From Alcaligenaceae bacterium (GTDB taxonomy: Bacteria; Pseudomonadota; Gammaproteobacteria; Burkholderiales; Burkholderiaceae_B), in the NCBI GenBank assembly GCA_012839585.1, contig DUNB01000105.1, forward strand, positions 1 to 47,783: DNA of 47,783 bases, given 5' to 3'. This document shows positions 36,260 to 45,740 of this stretch, in pieces (within the stretch, counting starts at the first letter, position 1; every line of letters begins with the position of its first letter). The notes beneath the pieces were generated by a model, which had not been told where the DNA came from, made no database searches, and was given only the letters and a program-made list of their open reading frames with translations. The translations under genes were made by a program, and so were the position numbers.

Positions 36260-37744
36260 TTAATTGATTTTGACTACTACAGCACCGTTATCTAATAAAA
36301 ACACAGAGTCCGGTGCTGGCCAAGTCGGCATAGATTGTGCCTTTTGTACGGCCATATCTTGGGTCTGCTTATCCGCTACGACATAACGACTATCAATCAA
36401 TCGAAAAATCCATTCTTTAGACCAAGGGGTAGATCGAGCCGTACCCACATCACCTCGTGGCCCCGCAGGTAGCGCTTGATCATAAACCACGACCAAAGGA
36501 ACTTTTCTTAACGAATCATCACTCATGCTCTGAAATGCCACTTGCTCGATACGACTGATAACCCGATTGGTTGCTAATAAGTCCTCTTGAGAAACCAAAT
36601 GGTCATCTAGTGATTTTTTATTGATTTGCATGGAGTGCATAGAGACAAAAAACACCCCAATCACTGTTAGCAAGCAAACTAAAATGGGGCGAATCCTCTC
36701 GAATTTTATTGATTTCGTAACCAACAAATCCACAGAAATCGCCAACCAAGCCGCATGCAAACTAGCTATTGCAATCAAAGACCTAGGAGGAAAATACGGC
36801 TCTCTGGAAACAAAAGCCAATGCAAAAGTGGACAGCAAAGAAAAGAAAAATATCAATAAAACAAATAATTTATTAGGCAACCCTACTAAATAGAGACTCA
36901 ACAAAAACCCAATAAATATCAAAAACAAAGGGTATATAATCTGCCAATCTATATAGTAAGAGCCCAGCTCATAATAAACTGGAAAAACAAAATTCAAAAG
37001 AGTGGAAATCAGAACCGGGTAGCTATCTAAAAAAGCAAATAAATCAATAGATACTCTATCAGTCAAGGAAAACCCCATGAAATAATATATCACCTTTGTC
37101 AAAAGAAGATACATAACCATGGATGACAACAGAACAAGAATACCTAATAAAAAATAACGCAACACCCCTTCTTTATTATTGTTTATGAATCTATACATAA
37201 GGGATATTAAAAATACCGTTGCTACAACCTGTATCGCAGACTGATAAAAGGATAAGGAAAGAGCAAGTAAAATAACAGATGAAAAATATCTACTTTTAGT
37301 TGACTGATAGAAACCAAAAATGGCTAAAAATATAGCAATAGGATACGCTAGCCTTGTACTATCAAAAGCAAAAAGAAATCCATAGTACATAGAAACACTA
37401 GCAGTCACAGCAAATAAAATTTTTGCCAGATCGCTCTTAAAACCTATAACACGAGAGGAAATAAGCGATGACCATAGTAAAAACAAGCAACCAAAAAATG
37501 TGGCAAACAACCCACCAGAACTAGCTTGCAAAAAATACTTAAAGACAAAAAAATAGCCCCAGCGTCCAGAACCTAAAAACGTGTAGCTGTCATTGGATAC
37601 TTCCTGTAACTGAATCACATCATCTGCATTATAAGCAGGTAAAACGGACTGATAAGAGTAAGAGAAAAGGATAAAAATAAAGGCAAAAATAATGGTTTGA
37701 GAGTTCAGCTCAACACTCAGTAGCTTATTATAAAAATCTTTCAT
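36260..37744 (-). CDS. Membrane glucosyltransferase-like protein (Gtr_II/GtrIV type)
   Basis: Polytopic inner-membrane protein of 494 residues with about ten hydrophobic helices. The N-terminal loop YNADDVIQLQEVSNDSYTFL followed by GSGRWGYFFVFKYFLQ matches the pattern of glucosyltransferase-domain proteins that transfer a sugar from undecaprenyl phosphate to O-antigen on the periplasmic side. The C-terminal ~110 residues are soluble. Directly upstream are a small flippase-like gene and a GtrB-like gene, completing a gtr cassette. The DNA is markedly richer in A+T than the flanks, suggesting acquisition by transfer. Sugar and linkage cannot be predicted. Confidence 0.75.
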   Translation of the reverse strand: MKDFYNKLLSVELNSQTIIFAFIFILFSYSYQSVLPAYNADDVIQLQEVSNDSYTFLGSGRWGYFFVFKYFLQASSGGLFATFFGCLFLLWSSLISSRVIGFKSDLAKILFAVTASVSMYYGFLFAFDSTRLAYPIAIFLAIFGFYQSTKSRYFSSVILLALSLSFYQSAIQVVATVFLISLMYRFINNNKEGVLRYFLLGILVLLSSMVMYLLLTKVIYYFMGFSLTDRVSIDLFAFLDSYPVLISTLLNFVFPVYYELGSYYIDWQIIYPLFLIFIGFLLSLYLVGLPNKLFVLLIFFFSLLSTFALAFVSREPYFPPRSLIAIASLHAAWLAISVDLLVTKSIKFERIRPILVCLLTVIGVFFVSMHSMQINKKSLDDHLVSQEDLLATNRVISRIEQVAFQSMSDDSLRKVPLVVVYDQALPAGPRGDVGTARSTPWSKEWIFRLIDSRYVVADKQTQDMAVQKAQSMPTWPAPDSVFLLDNGAVVVKIN

Positions 37745-37751
37745 CCTGTTC

Positions 37752-38090
37752 TTACCTACTCAAAATAAAAATTCCGGCTAATATTAAAGATATGCCTAAA
37801 ATTTTTAGTAAACTAAGCGTCTCTCCAAATATAAAATGCCCTAATATCGCCACTAAGAAAAATCCGCCCCCTGCCATAATAGGCGCAGCAACAGAAATCG
37901 GATTTAATGAAAAAACCCGTATAGTAAGCAAAAAGCTAATGCCATAAAAAAATACAGATGAGAAAAGCCAAGGACTTAATAAGTCAAAAATATTTTTTTT
38001 ACCCAGTGTAGCCTGCCCTGCATATTTCATAGAAACCTGTGCCAGAGCATTACACCCAATAGCTAACAAAGCTAAATTAATTGATTTCAT
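37752..38090 (-). CDS. Small DMT-superfamily (EamA/ArnE-like) membrane protein, probable lipid-sugar flippase
   Basis: A 112-residue protein with four hydrophobic helices. LALLAIGCNALAQVSMKYAG at the N-terminus and LGHFIFGETLSLLKILGISL at the C-terminus are the EamA/SMR pattern seen in ArnE/ArnF, which flip undecaprenyl-phosphate sugars. Placed between a GtrB-like and a Gtr-like gene, it occupies the position normally held by GtrA. The ATG at 38090 overlaps the gtrB end by 14 bases; an in-frame GTG at 38099 is an alternative. It is in the AT-rich segment. Confidence 0.75.
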   Translation of the reverse strand: MKSINLALLAIGCNALAQVSMKYAGQATLGKKNIFDLLSPWLFSSVFFYGISFLLTIRVFSLNPISVAAPIMAGGGFFLVAILGHFIFGETLSLLKILGISLILAGIFILSR

Positions 38091-39018
38091 CACTATCACT
38101 TATTTTCTTTATGACATAAGAAGGTCTAGATTTTATTTCATTATAAATTCTTGATAAATAATGCCCCAAAATCCCCAAGCTAAACAAAATAGCTCCACCC
38201 ATTAAAATAATTAATAAATTAACAGTGGTAAAACCATCTACAGAATGACCTGCAATTTTTTGCACAATACTGATCGCGCCTACAAAAAAACCAATCAATA
38301 ATGTAATGGCACCAATCAGCCCAATAAGCTTTAGTGGCATAGAGGAAAAGCTAGTAATATTGTTGATAGCGTACTTCATCAACTTAAGCTGCCCCCAGCT
38401 TGACTGCCCTCCGACACGCTCAGCCACATTAAAAGGCAACGACGCAGAAGGGTAGCTAATCCAGTGCACCAGCCCTCTAAAAAATCGCTCTCTTTCGGGT
38501 AGTGACAAATACGTATCCACCACTTTTTTATCGAGCAACTTAAAATCCGAGTGATTTTTTAGACTCAGTCCCGTCGCTTTAAAAAACAAGTAATAAAAAC
38601 CATTCGCAAACACACGGCTTTTAATACTTTCTTCTCCCCGATCTACCTTTACCCCTTCAACCACATAGATACCTTGTCTCCACATTGCAATCATTTCTGG
38701 AATTAGCTCAGGTGGATGCTGTAAGTCACTATCCATCACGACGCAGGCGTCCCCACTTGCTGCCTCTAAACCGGCTTGGATAGCGGCCTCTTTACCAAAA
38801 TTTCGAGTAAAGGCGACGATTTTAAGTCGAGCCTCCTCTTGTTGATAGTCTTTTAACCGCGTTAAGGAGCTATCTTTGGAGCCATCATCAACCGCAATCA
38901 CCTCAAGGTCACAGTCTGTGGAATCAACGACACGAATAATTGTTTTTAAATTATCCACGATCATTTCCTGTTCGTTATAAACAGGAATAACTAAACTAAT
39001 TTTCTTTTTTTGATGCAT
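38077..39018 (-). CDS. gtrB: GtrB-like bactoprenol sugar transferase (GT2)
   Basis: Transfers a sugar, usually glucose, from a nucleotide donor to undecaprenyl phosphate on the cytoplasmic face. The GT2 start ISLVIPVYNEQEMIVDNL, the acidic motifs VIAVDDGSKDSS and VVMDSDLQHPPELIPEM, the RNFGKEAAIQAGLEAASGD stretch and KLLDKKVV are typical. Two C-terminal membrane helices (LIGLIGAITLLIGFFVGA; LLIILMGGAILFSLGIL) end in GHYLSRIYNEIKSRPSYV, exactly as in GtrB/YfdH. The ATG at 39018 (313 residues) is preferred over a TTG at 39072. First gene of the AT-rich gtr cassette. Confidence 0.88.
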   Translation of the reverse strand: MHQKKKISLVIPVYNEQEMIVDNLKTIIRVVDSTDCDLEVIAVDDGSKDSSLTRLKDYQQEEARLKIVAFTRNFGKEAAIQAGLEAASGDACVVMDSDLQHPPELIPEMIAMWRQGIYVVEGVKVDRGEESIKSRVFANGFYYLFFKATGLSLKNHSDFKLLDKKVVDTYLSLPERERFFRGLVHWISYPSASLPFNVAERVGGQSSWGQLKLMKYAINNITSFSSMPLKLIGLIGAITLLIGFFVGAISIVQKIAGHSVDGFTTVNLLIILMGGAILFSLGILGHYLSRIYNEIKSRPSYVIKKISDSDEIN

Positions 39019-39111
39019 GCGAAAAACTTTCAAAATAAAACAATAGACTTGTTCTGTTACAAATCCAATCAAAACAACCGACTCTGATTTGCACAGAATA
39101 CTCTATTTAAA

Positions 39112-41025
39112 TTAGTGGGAGCTCAGCATCTGAATACTACGCTGTGCACGCTTTTTGGCTTCCTCGTAGGCTTCGTGCAATAGCTGAGCGCGATCCGTGC
39201 GCACATCGAGCTTAGCAGGAGAGCGGAAAATCGAGGTGGTCTTAGGCACATAGGCAAACTGCTGCCCATAGCCATAGCGTAGCCACAAATGCCAATCTTC
39301 GAGTTGATCTAGCTCCACATCAAAGCCACCCCATGTTTCATACAGTTCGCGTTGAAATAAAATGGCTTGAATGGGGATGAAATTATGATGTTGTAGCACC
39401 TCATAATCCCACTCTTGAAAAAACGTCATGGGGGTAGTGAAACGTTCTTCTACGTAGTGCTGGCGGTCCTCCCGCATATCCGTATGCACCTCGATGGCCA
39501 AAGCATAAGCAGCGGCGAAAGATTCATCTTTAATTAACACCTGGGCTAAAGTCTCTACATGATCGGCAAAGATTAAATCATCATCATCTAAAAACATCAG
39601 CCAGCGCCCAGTGGCTGCCGCCAACCCCGCATTACCTGCAGAAGATCGCCCCTCTTTAGGGTTCGCAATAAAATGGACCTGTTGCCCTGGACGCGCTTGT
39701 AGGGCCATTTGCTCCACCACCGCTTTTTGCGTGTCTCCACCGTCTTCGACCACGATTAACTCAATGCGTGGATAGGTTTGATTCAACACACTTTGCATGG
39801 TTTGCTGCAATAACACCCCACGCCCCTTGTAGGTACGGGTAATGATAGAAACCAAAGGTGGCTCTGACACCGTTACCGGCGCACATTCCCAAAATGGACC
39901 GTGACGCGTGAAATCAAAATCCAAACCGTAAAAAGGAAAATGGGCCGCGGCAGGGCCTTTGCCTTTTTTGAAATAGCTCCAGTTAGAGGCCACTTTTTTT
40001 AACCCCTCCCACAACGCGGCACGCGCTCCTGGAAAAGATTGTTGGCGTCTAAGCATCAAAAACAAATACAGCAGCACGCCGCGTCGGGCATCATAGGCAG
40101 AACCATAACGCAGTCGTAAATACATATTTCCCACAAAACTGCCCGCATATTGAACTGGTTTGACCTCGCCCGCGGACTCATAGGTGTAATGGTGCACCAC
40201 CGCGCCAGGCACGTATTTCAACGCGTAGCCGTAGGACCTAAAACGATAAGACAGCTCCACGTCCTCGCAATACATAAAAATACGAGGCTCATAACCGCCT
40301 ACCTGCTCATAAGCCTGACGACGTATTAACACACAAGCATGGGCTGACCAGTTGCACTCAGACGTCACCGGGTCATAGTATTTGGGGTGCTCATAGGGAA
40401 TCTGACGAAGTTCCCAGCTCGCCACCTGCTGAGTGGTATCAGAAAGCGCCATCCGCATCGCTACACACAATGCATCCGCCTCAAACTCCAAGTCCAGGTT
40501 CGTCACCAAACAATAATCGCTTTTACCACTACGAATCGCACGATCATGCCCTGCCCCAAAACCCAAGTTGTCCTGCTCGATCAACTGTGCACTGGCAAAC
40601 TGGCCGCCATAATCACTTAATAGTTGCTGCGTTAATGACACCGTTTGGTCTGCAGAGCCGTGATCCACAAAGAACAGGTGCAAACGATTTAATGGGTAAT
40701 GCTGATCGCGTAGCGACTGCATAAAAGACGGTAACCAACGCTCGCTGTTATACATCACTACCGACACATCGATCTCTGGCCATTGTTCTGGGACAGGCGC
40801 TAGGCGCGCACTCGCACAGGCCAGCGCATCAAAACGACGCTCGGCCAAGGCCTGCAGCGCGGGTATGTTTGAAGCGGCATAGCAATGGTCATGAATTTTC
40901 TGTTTGGTGTTATGTTTCCAATGCCCCAAGCGAAGACGCGAACGCCGCAACCAAGCCCATCGGTTATAAAGTGGGTCCAAAGTACGATCTACAGCATGAC
41001 AAACGCGAGATATAAAGTGCAACAT
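39112..41025 (-). CDS. Double-domain family 2 glycosyltransferase
   Basis: Cytoplasmic enzyme of 637 residues with two GT2 domains. The first (~85-300) contains IDVSVVMYNSERWLPSFMQS, the acidic TNLDLEFEAD, and MYCEDVELSYRFRSYGY, resembling rhamnosyltransferases. The second (~390-637) contains PLVSIITRTYKGRGVLLQQ, SVLNQTYPRIELIVVEDGG, WLMFLDDDDLIF and DQLEDWHLWLRYGYG. Two different sugar transfers, or a polymerising pair, are possible. Codon composition is like the rest of the genome, unlike the gtr cassette just downstream. It follows the RgpF-domain gene by 15 bases. Confidence 0.85.
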   Translation of the reverse strand: MLHFISRVCHAVDRTLDPLYNRWAWLRRSRLRLGHWKHNTKQKIHDHCYAASNIPALQALAERRFDALACASARLAPVPEQWPEIDVSVVMYNSERWLPSFMQSLRDQHYPLNRLHLFFVDHGSADQTVSLTQQLLSDYGGQFASAQLIEQDNLGFGAGHDRAIRSGKSDYCLVTNLDLEFEADALCVAMRMALSDTTQQVASWELRQIPYEHPKYYDPVTSECNWSAHACVLIRRQAYEQVGGYEPRIFMYCEDVELSYRFRSYGYALKYVPGAVVHHYTYESAGEVKPVQYAGSFVGNMYLRLRYGSAYDARRGVLLYLFLMLRRQQSFPGARAALWEGLKKVASNWSYFKKGKGPAAAHFPFYGLDFDFTRHGPFWECAPVTVSEPPLVSIITRTYKGRGVLLQQTMQSVLNQTYPRIELIVVEDGGDTQKAVVEQMALQARPGQQVHFIANPKEGRSSAGNAGLAAATGRWLMFLDDDDLIFADHVETLAQVLIKDESFAAAYALAIEVHTDMREDRQHYVEERFTTPMTFFQEWDYEVLQHHNFIPIQAILFQRELYETWGGFDVELDQLEDWHLWLRYGYGQQFAYVPKTTSIFRSPAKLDVRTDRAQLLHEAYEEAKKRAQRSIQMLSSH

Positions 41026-41040
41026 AAAAGTAAATACTAA

Positions 41041-42918
41041 TTAACGAGAAAACCCTATAGCCCACGCTACAGAGTACGGCTGATTACATACAAGCGGAAC
41101 CACACCAAATAAACGCTCCAGCGCATGCAAAATCGTACCATCTTTACCTATTGGCTCGGGCGGATAATCCTGCCACTCTAGGCCCAAATCCACAAAACGC
41201 GCTAAAACATGATCACGCATCCAAAACATTGTTCCTACAGGGAAGTTAAAAGCGGTAGGTAAGGCGCCAAGCTGCATTTTATCGGCTAACAGCTGTGCAA
41301 AACCTCGGTTCGCATCCCAACCTATTATCTTTGGATCGTCAGGGTACACCATACTACAATCCGACTGTAAAACCATATGCGAAACACAAGCGTCCAGCAT
41401 GGCTCCGGACTGCTCACTGCCTAACATCGCCTCTAGTAAAAAGCTCTGCCATGCGGTTACAGCATCACGCTCTTGCACATGCAAACTTTGTTTAGTGTGG
41501 ATATGACCGATATAACGATAATTCTTGACCAATTCAGGCCCAAATTCGGTTAAAAATGGGCCAATATCCCGTCCTCGGTTAGGAACTGTACGTACCACTA
41601 CCTTTGCCGCATAATCGGCCAATAACTGTTTAGCAGTGTGAGCGTCGGCCTGGTTAGCCACACTAATAAATAAATCAGGACGTAGCTGATTACACTCAAT
41701 ACGCTGCAACAACTGCGGCAGCATATCCACATAATAAGCATGAATATGTAAGGCAACGGGAGCATCTGCATTTACCACAACAGAGGCGTTTTTTATGGTT
41801 CGCTGCTGCCATGGCCCACTGGGTTTACCCTGCGCCACATAATGACCTAAAGGCTCGCAATAAGGTGGTAGCTGATTGCGCTCGGCGTAAATCTCTGGAT
41901 TAAAACCAGGACATGGTTTACGTGGTTCTATTCCCGTATGCCAACGTCGCAAATACTGCTCAAGATACTGATTTTGATCTACTTCTTCGTTAAAGTCAGG
42001 GGCAAAAAAGCTAGAAACAAATAAACGCGCCGCACGAATATGACGACTGTCCTCGATGGTTTGCTGATGTTGCGCTTGGCTTTGCTCCAAAAGAGCAATC
42101 CAATCTGCTCGTTTTAATCGTTCCCAGTCAGAAAACTGCCAAGTTTCTAACCCTTTTTCACTAAAATGAGCTGTTAAATAAGGCTGGGCGCTAGGTTGCG
42201 CTATACCTGCGTTCGCCCAAAAAAAGATCTCTTGTAAGGTGCTTAGTGAGCCCACCGCATCCAAATCCTGCCAAAACACAGTAGTGCGAGGCAAACCCGC
42301 TAAAGCCAAACTCCAATACGCATTTTTTGCAGCTACGCCAAAAATCAAACTGTGTTGCAAGCTAGGATAGCGCTGCTTTAGATACTGAATGGTGTATTGC
42401 ATCTCCCCGTAGTGATTACGCACATTATGAACATACACACGGTTAAATTCCGCCCAATCCAAAACAGCAGTCCCTAACTGCAGCACCGTGATTTCATAGC
42501 GATACTGCAAATCCAAAAGCAGTTGGTACAGCTTTTGCTGCTGCTCTGTCTCGGTGGGATAAAGACAGCACACGACTAACAAATGCTGATCGCTTCGTAA
42601 TAGAATCTGCTTTTGGCCTGTTTGCATCCAACGCACCGACATAGGAGCTGCCATCGCAAAATGCTCTTGAGCTGATAACGAGCTATGTTGTAATTGCTCT
42701 GCATTTAAGACTAAATACGCCTCCTCATCAAAAATGTCAGGCAAACCAGGGGCAGGAGGGGTCTCTTTTAGCTGATTTAGTCGTTGCTCTAACAACAAGA
42801 TCCGCTGCTCTGCCAAGTCTAATTTAGACTCTAGACTCTGCACTCGTTCTGCAGCGGATTGCATATACAACTGAGCAAGATGGGATTCCAGTGATAATGG
42901 CTGTTTCTTTATATCCAT
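41041..42918 (-). CDS. RgpF-domain (rhamnan synthesis F) glycan biosynthesis protein
   Basis: The 625-residue protein starts with a coiled coil (~14-55, ESKLDLAEQRILLLEQRL). A central segment (~100-330) resembles glycan-synthesis proteins without clear motifs, and a C-terminal RgpF domain (~390-610) follows: ALHIHAYYVDMLPQLLQRI, VPNRGRDIGPFL, YIGHIHTKQS, FNFPVGTMFWMRDHVLARF and EPIGKDGTILHALER. RgpF proteins are linked to rhamnose-containing polysaccharide assembly. It lies upstream of the double GT2 gene in an apparent two-gene operon and diverges from the MBOAT gene. Confidence 0.82.
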   Translation of the reverse strand: MDIKKQPLSLESHLAQLYMQSAAERVQSLESKLDLAEQRILLLEQRLNQLKETPPAPGLPDIFDEEAYLVLNAEQLQHSSLSAQEHFAMAAPMSVRWMQTGQKQILLRSDQHLLVVCCLYPTETEQQQKLYQLLLDLQYRYEITVLQLGTAVLDWAEFNRVYVHNVRNHYGEMQYTIQYLKQRYPSLQHSLIFGVAAKNAYWSLALAGLPRTTVFWQDLDAVGSLSTLQEIFFWANAGIAQPSAQPYLTAHFSEKGLETWQFSDWERLKRADWIALLEQSQAQHQQTIEDSRHIRAARLFVSSFFAPDFNEEVDQNQYLEQYLRRWHTGIEPRKPCPGFNPEIYAERNQLPPYCEPLGHYVAQGKPSGPWQQRTIKNASVVVNADAPVALHIHAYYVDMLPQLLQRIECNQLRPDLFISVANQADAHTAKQLLADYAAKVVVRTVPNRGRDIGPFLTEFGPELVKNYRYIGHIHTKQSLHVQERDAVTAWQSFLLEAMLGSEQSGAMLDACVSHMVLQSDCSMVYPDDPKIIGWDANRGFAQLLADKMQLGALPTAFNFPVGTMFWMRDHVLARFVDLGLEWQDYPPEPIGKDGTILHALERLFGVVPLVCNQPYSVAWAIGFSR

Positions 42919-43173
42919 TGTGTGATTTTATAGAAAAAACTCCCAGAGCATGAGATAAGAGCATCCAAGGGTGCTCTTTGATTAGTCGACACTATACTCG
43001 ATCACCCACCTGACTGACATCAATGATTTATTTTGAATAACGCCTACTGACAAGGCCTTAGGTGCTTGTACATTATTTTTCACCGAAAAGTGACTATATG
43101 GTTAATCAATTTATTACAATTAACAACCAAAACTCATGCTTAATTAGCCTTTACCTAACAGAGAGCATCAAAA
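42919..43173. other. Divergent intergenic region between the RgpF-domain gene and the MBOAT gene
   Basis: 255 bases, AT-rich. It contains a small hairpin (AGAGCATC/GGTGCTCT with one wobble pair, near 42958-42977) and a TATACT at 42993-42998 without a good -35. It presumably carries promoters for both directions; no gene was recognised. Confidence 0.4.
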
Positions 43174-44658
43174 ATGATCTTTAGCTCCACCGTATTTATC
43201 CTTATTTTTATGCCAATCACATTTTTTGGTTATTTTTGGTTAAATAAAAAACGGTTAATTATTGGAGGTAAAGTGTGGCTAACATTAGCCAGCTTTTTAT
43301 TCTATGGGTATTGGAACATCAATTATATTCCGTTGCTCATGGCGTCGATTCTATTTAATTTTATAGTTGGCGGAGCCACCTCTCCTTATCAAACTCACAT
43401 CAATCTAAACAATCAAAAAAGAAAATGGGTGTTGGGTGTTGGTATTGTAGGAAACCTACTTTTACTGGGTTATTTTAAGTACGCTAATTTTTTCATTAAT
43501 AACCTAAATGCACTAAGCGGATCCGAGTTTCATTTACACCACATTATTTTGCCTTTGGGCATCAGTTTTTACACCTTTACCCAAATCGCCTTTCTGGTGG
43601 ATAGCTACCAAGGCAAAGCCAAAGAATACGACTTAATCAACTATGCGTTGTTTGTCACCTTTTTTCCGCATCTGATCGCAGGCCCCATCTTGCATCACAC
43701 CGAAATGATGAGCCAGTTCAAATCACGCTGGACCTTGTGCGTGCGATACCGAAATATCTTAATGGGGCTATTTATTTTCAGTATTGGCTTATTTAAAAAA
43801 GTCATGATTGCCGATATTTTTGCAATTTGGGCTGACGCAGGCTTTTCCCCGGGAGCCTCTCATCACTTTTTTAGCGCTTGGGCCACTAGCTTATCCTATA
43901 CCTTTCAGCTGTATTTTGATTTTAGTGGTTATTGCGATATGGCCATTGGCGCAGCGCTGATGTTTAATATCTGGCTACCACTGAACTTTAACTCCCCTTA
44001 CAAAGCTTATGATATTCAAGATTTTTGGCGACGCTGGCATATCACCTTAGGTCGTTATTTACGCGATTATCTTTACATTCCTCTAGGCGGTAACCGCAGT
44101 GGCATGCCTCGTATGTATGCCAACCTGTTTATTACCTTTTTACTTGGTGGCCTGTGGCATGGGGCGAGCTGGATGTTCGTAATGTGGGGAGCATTACATG
44201 GCAGCGCCCTAATCATCCACCGTCTTTGGAAAAAAGCAGGCTACACCTTACCCAAAACCGTGGCTTGGCTAATCACTTTTTTGTTTGTGAATATCACATG
44301 GGTTTTTTTCCGCGCTAACTCCATGGACGATGCGTGGCGTATTTTAAAAGGTATGGTAGATGTGGCTTCTATACAAGGAGTTGGCGTCTATGATGTCCCT
44401 TATCAGCACTATGCATGGGGAGGTGCCCTGATTGATACCTTTAACCGCTATCTACCTGCGGGCATGACGGCGTATCTATTAAGTTTTGCGATGATTGCTA
44501 TCGCCTTTGTAATATGCAGCCAACGTAATGCCTTCCAGATGACCACACTAGGGCGCATAGGCTGGGGCAAAGTCGCTTATATGACCCTATTATTTAGCAT
44601 TGCCATGTATGCAACCAACACCAGCAGCAGCGCCGTTTTTCTTTACTATAATTTCTAA
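43174..44658 (+). CDS. MBOAT-family O-acyltransferase (AlgI/DltB-like)
   Basis: Polytopic membrane acyltransferase that passes acyl groups from the cytoplasm for periplasmic transfer to a polysaccharide. The start MIFSSTVFILIFMPITFFGY, ILPLGISFYTFTQIAFLVD, YFDFSGYCDMAIGAALMFN and FWRRWHITLGRYLRDYLYIP are AlgI signatures. The catalytic histidine is H329 in LLGGLWHGASW. Length 494 residues. The AlgX/J-like gene begins ten bases after the stop, giving the usual two-component machine. No alginate genes are present, so the acceptor is more likely the polysaccharide made or modified by this island. Confidence 0.9.
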   Translation: MIFSSTVFILIFMPITFFGYFWLNKKRLIIGGKVWLTLASFLFYGYWNINYIPLLMASILFNFIVGGATSPYQTHINLNNQKRKWVLGVGIVGNLLLLGYFKYANFFINNLNALSGSEFHLHHIILPLGISFYTFTQIAFLVDSYQGKAKEYDLINYALFVTFFPHLIAGPILHHTEMMSQFKSRWTLCVRYRNILMGLFIFSIGLFKKVMIADIFAIWADAGFSPGASHHFFSAWATSLSYTFQLYFDFSGYCDMAIGAALMFNIWLPLNFNSPYKAYDIQDFWRRWHITLGRYLRDYLYIPLGGNRSGMPRMYANLFITFLLGGLWHGASWMFVMWGALHGSALIIHRLWKKAGYTLPKTVAWLITFLFVNITWVFFRANSMDDAWRILKGMVDVASIQGVGVYDVPYQHYAWGGALIDTFNRYLPAGMTAYLLSFAMIAIAFVICSQRNAFQMTTLGRIGWGKVAYMTLLFSIAMYATNTSSSAVFLYYNF

Positions 44659-44667
44659 GACAGTCCA

Positions 44668-45738
44668 ATGATACGAAAAAAGATCCATGTATTTGTCTGT
44701 GTATTTTTGTTGTCTTTAGCCCTGCTTCCGGCATGGAACATCTACCACAACAAATCCATCGAGAACCTTTACAACACCGATGTGGTGCAGCCTTTGATTG
44801 GCTGGCTCAGTTATCAAGCAGGCATATCGATCAAGCCAAATCAAACCTACTTAGGTAAAGACGGATGGTTTTTTCTTGGTGATGTTTATATGAATGGGGT
44901 AGACAAAAAAAGACGTCTCAGCAAGCAAGACAAAGAAAAAATCCAAACCGCCATCCATAACTCGGAACTTTGGGAACGCTGGTTCCTAAGCCAAGGCGTA
45001 AAGTCCTACACCATTATGCTGGCCCCTGACAAAGACAGTGTTTACACCGAGCAACTTCCCGATTGGGTTAAAAACCCAGCGACTAAGCCGTTGGACTACT
45101 TTAAACAGAACAGTGATGAAAACATCTACGTGGTGCTTTTGGATACGCTAAAACAGGCCACGCAGACTTATCCTTTTCCCTTGTATTTTAAAACGGACTC
45201 TCACTGGAATCAGCTTGGTGCGTGGATTGGATTCAAAACGCTCATGCTACAACTACAGCAAAAGCACTCCCACTTAATTTTCAATAGCCATGATTTTGAA
45301 AATAGCCTCTACCGGTACGGACACAAAAAAGGAGATCTAGCTAACTTTTTGCATATTGCTGACTATCTGGACGACTACTTTGTCAGCTCCCATCACACCC
45401 TATCTAACCCACCCACAGTAGAGGTAGTTGATTATGACAAGCGCAGCACAAAAGGTTTGGAGTCCATCCATTTTGCTGATAGCCAAATCAACCCGATCTT
45501 GTATAAAAACCCAAAGGCGTTAAACCAGGAAAAAGTGTTATGGATACATGACTCGTTCGGCTCTAGCGTGGTGCCATTTATGCTTGAACATTTTGCAGAG
45601 GTGGTTCATATCCATATCACGGGTGCTACTACTGAAAAAATTATGGCATTAGTACAGTCTTTTGCGCCCGATTTTGTCATAACAACCGTGGTAGAGCGAG
45701 AGTCCCGAGATCGGTTCTATTTGGAAGCTCCTTTATAG
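44668..45738 (+). CDS. AlgX/AlgJ-like periplasmic SGNH O-acetyltransferase
   Basis: Periplasmic partner of the MBOAT protein. An N-terminal signal/anchor (VFVCVFLLSLALLPAW) is followed by LGKDGWFFLGD, the family entry motif. The catalytic residues are D177 and H179 in KTDSHWNQLGAW and Ser296 in WIHDSFGSSVVPF, the AlgJ/AlgX triad layout. Length 356 residues, slightly short compared with AlgJ (about 390), with no carbohydrate-binding module as found in AlgX. Immediately after its stop lies a fragment of another SGNH acyltransferase. Confidence 0.87.
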   Translation: MIRKKIHVFVCVFLLSLALLPAWNIYHNKSIENLYNTDVVQPLIGWLSYQAGISIKPNQTYLGKDGWFFLGDVYMNGVDKKRRLSKQDKEKIQTAIHNSELWERWFLSQGVKSYTIMLAPDKDSVYTEQLPDWVKNPATKPLDYFKQNSDENIYVVLLDTLKQATQTYPFPLYFKTDSHWNQLGAWIGFKTLMLQLQQKHSHLIFNSHDFENSLYRYGHKKGDLANFLHIADYLDDYFVSSHHTLSNPPTVEVVDYDKRSTKGLESIHFADSQINPILYKNPKALNQEKVLWIHDSFGSSVVPFMLEHFAEVVHIHITGATTEKIMALVQSFAPDFVITTVVERESRDRFYLEAPL

Positions 45739-45740
45739 CC

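Noticed and set aside
36260-39018. Serotype-converting prophage
   Set aside because: No integrase, attachment site or phage structural genes accompany the gtr-type genes.
43174-45738. Alginate biosynthesis locus
   Set aside because: Only the MBOAT and AlgX/J-like O-acetylation pair is present; polymerase, epimerase and export genes are absent.
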